Below, one piece after another: positions 63,211-64,000 of a stretch of DNA of 64,000 bases (its first letter is position 1; every line of letters begins with the position of its first letter). The notes below the pieces were generated by a model. That model searched no databases and was not told the origin of the DNA. It saw only the letters and a program-made list of their open reading frames with translations. A program made the translations under genes and the position numbers. This stretch comes from Tepidicaulis marinus (GTDB lineage: Bacteria; Pseudomonadota; Alphaproteobacteria; Parvibaculales; Parvibaculaceae), in NCBI RefSeq assembly GCF_000739695.1, contig NZ_BBIO01000004.1, positions 168,282 to 232,281 on the forward strand, read 5' to 3'.

Positions 63211-63840
63211 ATGGACGAAACGCCCCCCGTTTCTGCCGCGCGCGGTTTCACCACCCCCTTTACTGTCGCAAAGGGACTCGCCCCCGAGCATCGGGCGCTG
63301 GCCACGGCGTATTTCTGGGAGGCGTTTCAGGGCAAGCTCGGCCTGATGCTGAACCCGCCGGAAAAGGCCTGCCGCTTCATCGAAAGCGTGCTCGATCCTT
63401 CCTATGCGATCAGCGCGGTTTCGGATGAGGGAAAGCTGCTCGGCGTTGCCGGTTTCAAAACGCCGGAGGGCGCCTTCGTGGGCGGGGAGATGGGCGACCT
63501 TGCGTGCGTTTACGGCACTTACGGCGGGCTCTGGCGGGGGCTTTTGCTGCAGCTTCTGGAACGGCCCACCACCCAGGGCATTCTTCTGATGGACGGGATT
63601 TTCGTCGGGCCCGAGGCGCGCGGCCTTGGCGTGGGCACCGCACTGCTCAAGGCCATTGCTGAGGAAGCCCGCCAGCGCGGCCTTTCCGCCGTCCGCCTCG
63701 ATGTTATCGACATCAACCCCCGCGCCCGCGCGCTCTATACCCGCTTCGGCTTCAAACCCGTCCGTACACAACATATGGGCCCGCTGCGCCTTCTCTTCGG
63801 CTTTTCATCGGCAACGGAAATGCAGCTGGAGGTGGGGTGA
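63211..63840 (+). CDS. GNAT family N-acetyltransferase
   Basis: 209 residues. The acetyl-CoA site is GIFVGPEARGLGVGTALLKAI (about 129-149; R/Q-x2-G-x-G/A signature). The C-terminal strand region LDVIDINPRARALYTRFGFKPV closes the fold. GAGAG sits just before ATG 63211. The substrate cannot be told. A single repeat unit follows the stop. Confidence 0.88.
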   Translation: MDETPPVSAARGFTTPFTVAKGLAPEHRALATAYFWEAFQGKLGLMLNPPEKACRFIESVLDPSYAISAVSDEGKLLGVAGFKTPEGAFVGGEMGDLACVYGTYGGLWRGLLLQLLERPTTQGILLMDGIFVGPEARGLGVGTALLKAIAEEARQRGLSAVRLDVIDINPRARALYTRFGFKPVRTQHMGPLRLLFGFSSATEMQLEVG

Positions 63841-63852
63841 GGCCCATCACGC

Positions 63853-63880
63853 GTCACCCTCGGGCTCGACCCGAGGATCT
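63853..63880 (+). repeat. dispersed palindromic repeat unit
   Basis: GTCACCCTCGGG to CCGAGGATC, with CTCGA centre. It is the CTCGGG variant, like the unit at 24692, with a decayed right end. Confidence 0.7.
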
Positions 63881-63972
63881 AAAACGACCAAGCATAGTAA
63901 AACGATCATTGTGAAGAGTCACGGTTTGCACCTACTATACCAGCATCGCCATGCTCGGGGGGAGTGGAGGCC

Positions 63973-64000
63973 GTGACAAAAAAGAAGACACTGACGTTAC
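63973..64000 (+). CDS. possible gene start cut by the window end
   Basis: GTG 63973 with GGGGGGAG 8 bp upstream (and GGAGG closer) opens MTKKKTLTL. A TTGTGA-N18-TACTAT promoter candidate lies at 63909-63938. Only nine codons are visible, so this is a suggestion. Confidence 0.3.

Overview
The window is a stretch of bacterial chromosome, GC-rich by eye at roughly 60% or more. It is most consistent with an alphaproteobacterium. The strongest pointers are an NDUFA12-type complex I subunit, HdaA, a long aspartyl-tRNA synthetase, a B12-dependent ribonucleotide reductase, the DUF2155/mlaD and DUF2066/purM neighbourhoods, and the order lptF-lptG-lptD-surA-pdxA-rsmA. A Hyphomicrobiales or Parvibaculum-like lineage is my guess, but the genus cannot be fixed from gene order alone. 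No tRNA, rRNA or CRISPR array was seen.

Layout. 1-4.7 kb: a PLP aminotransferase cut by the window edge, a lipoprotein gamma-glutamyltranspeptidase, an M48 metalloprotease with a TPR-like tail and a membrane-anchored DsbA-like thioredoxin. 4.8-8.6 kb: thiS-thiG, then aroQ-accB-accC. 8.6-11.5 kb: aat converging on DUF2155, mlaD, NDUFA12 and a single-domain response regulator. 11.9-15.7 kb: nrdJ. 16-19.9 kb: a fasciclin protein and a sulfide/persulfide detoxification locus (exporter, rhodanese and a BigR/SqrR-type repressor, divergent from a persulfide dioxygenase) with two tandem operators. 20-24.6 kb: a cation/proton antiporter converging on a single-chain acyl-CoA carboxylase. 24.9-35.7 kb: aspS, rnd, ppx-ppk, hdaA-permease-phosphatidyltransferase, DUF2066. 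35.9-43.8 kb: purM-purN, ndk, an ABC-F ATPase, a GIY-YIG protein, an anchored metallo-beta-lactamase-fold protein, holC-pepA. 44-51.8 kb: the envelope-biogenesis operon lptF-lptG-lptD-surA-pdxA-rsmA. 51.9-53 kb: a zinc alcohol dehydrogenase.

The one clear accessory island is 53,069-55,555: an IS1595-family transposon of about 2.49 kb. It has matching terminal inverted repeats and carries a transposase plus passenger genes, one of them with a HEPN-like R-N-x3-H motif. It sits in the loop of a dispersed palindromic repeat and left an 8-9 bp target duplication, so the empty site can be rebuilt by eye. Beyond it, 55.7-62.2 kb is fatty-acid and cell-wall housekeeping (gmk-yicC, mltG-fabF, acpP, fabG, fabD), then a DUF192 protein and a GNAT acetyltransferase. 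A possible gene start lies at the very end.

The other large-scale pattern is a family of roughly 28-bp GC-rich imperfect palindromes, with one end GTCACCC and the other GGTCCA. They lie between genes throughout the window, often as opposed pairs, much like REP/BIME elements. No REP-associated transposase is present in the window.
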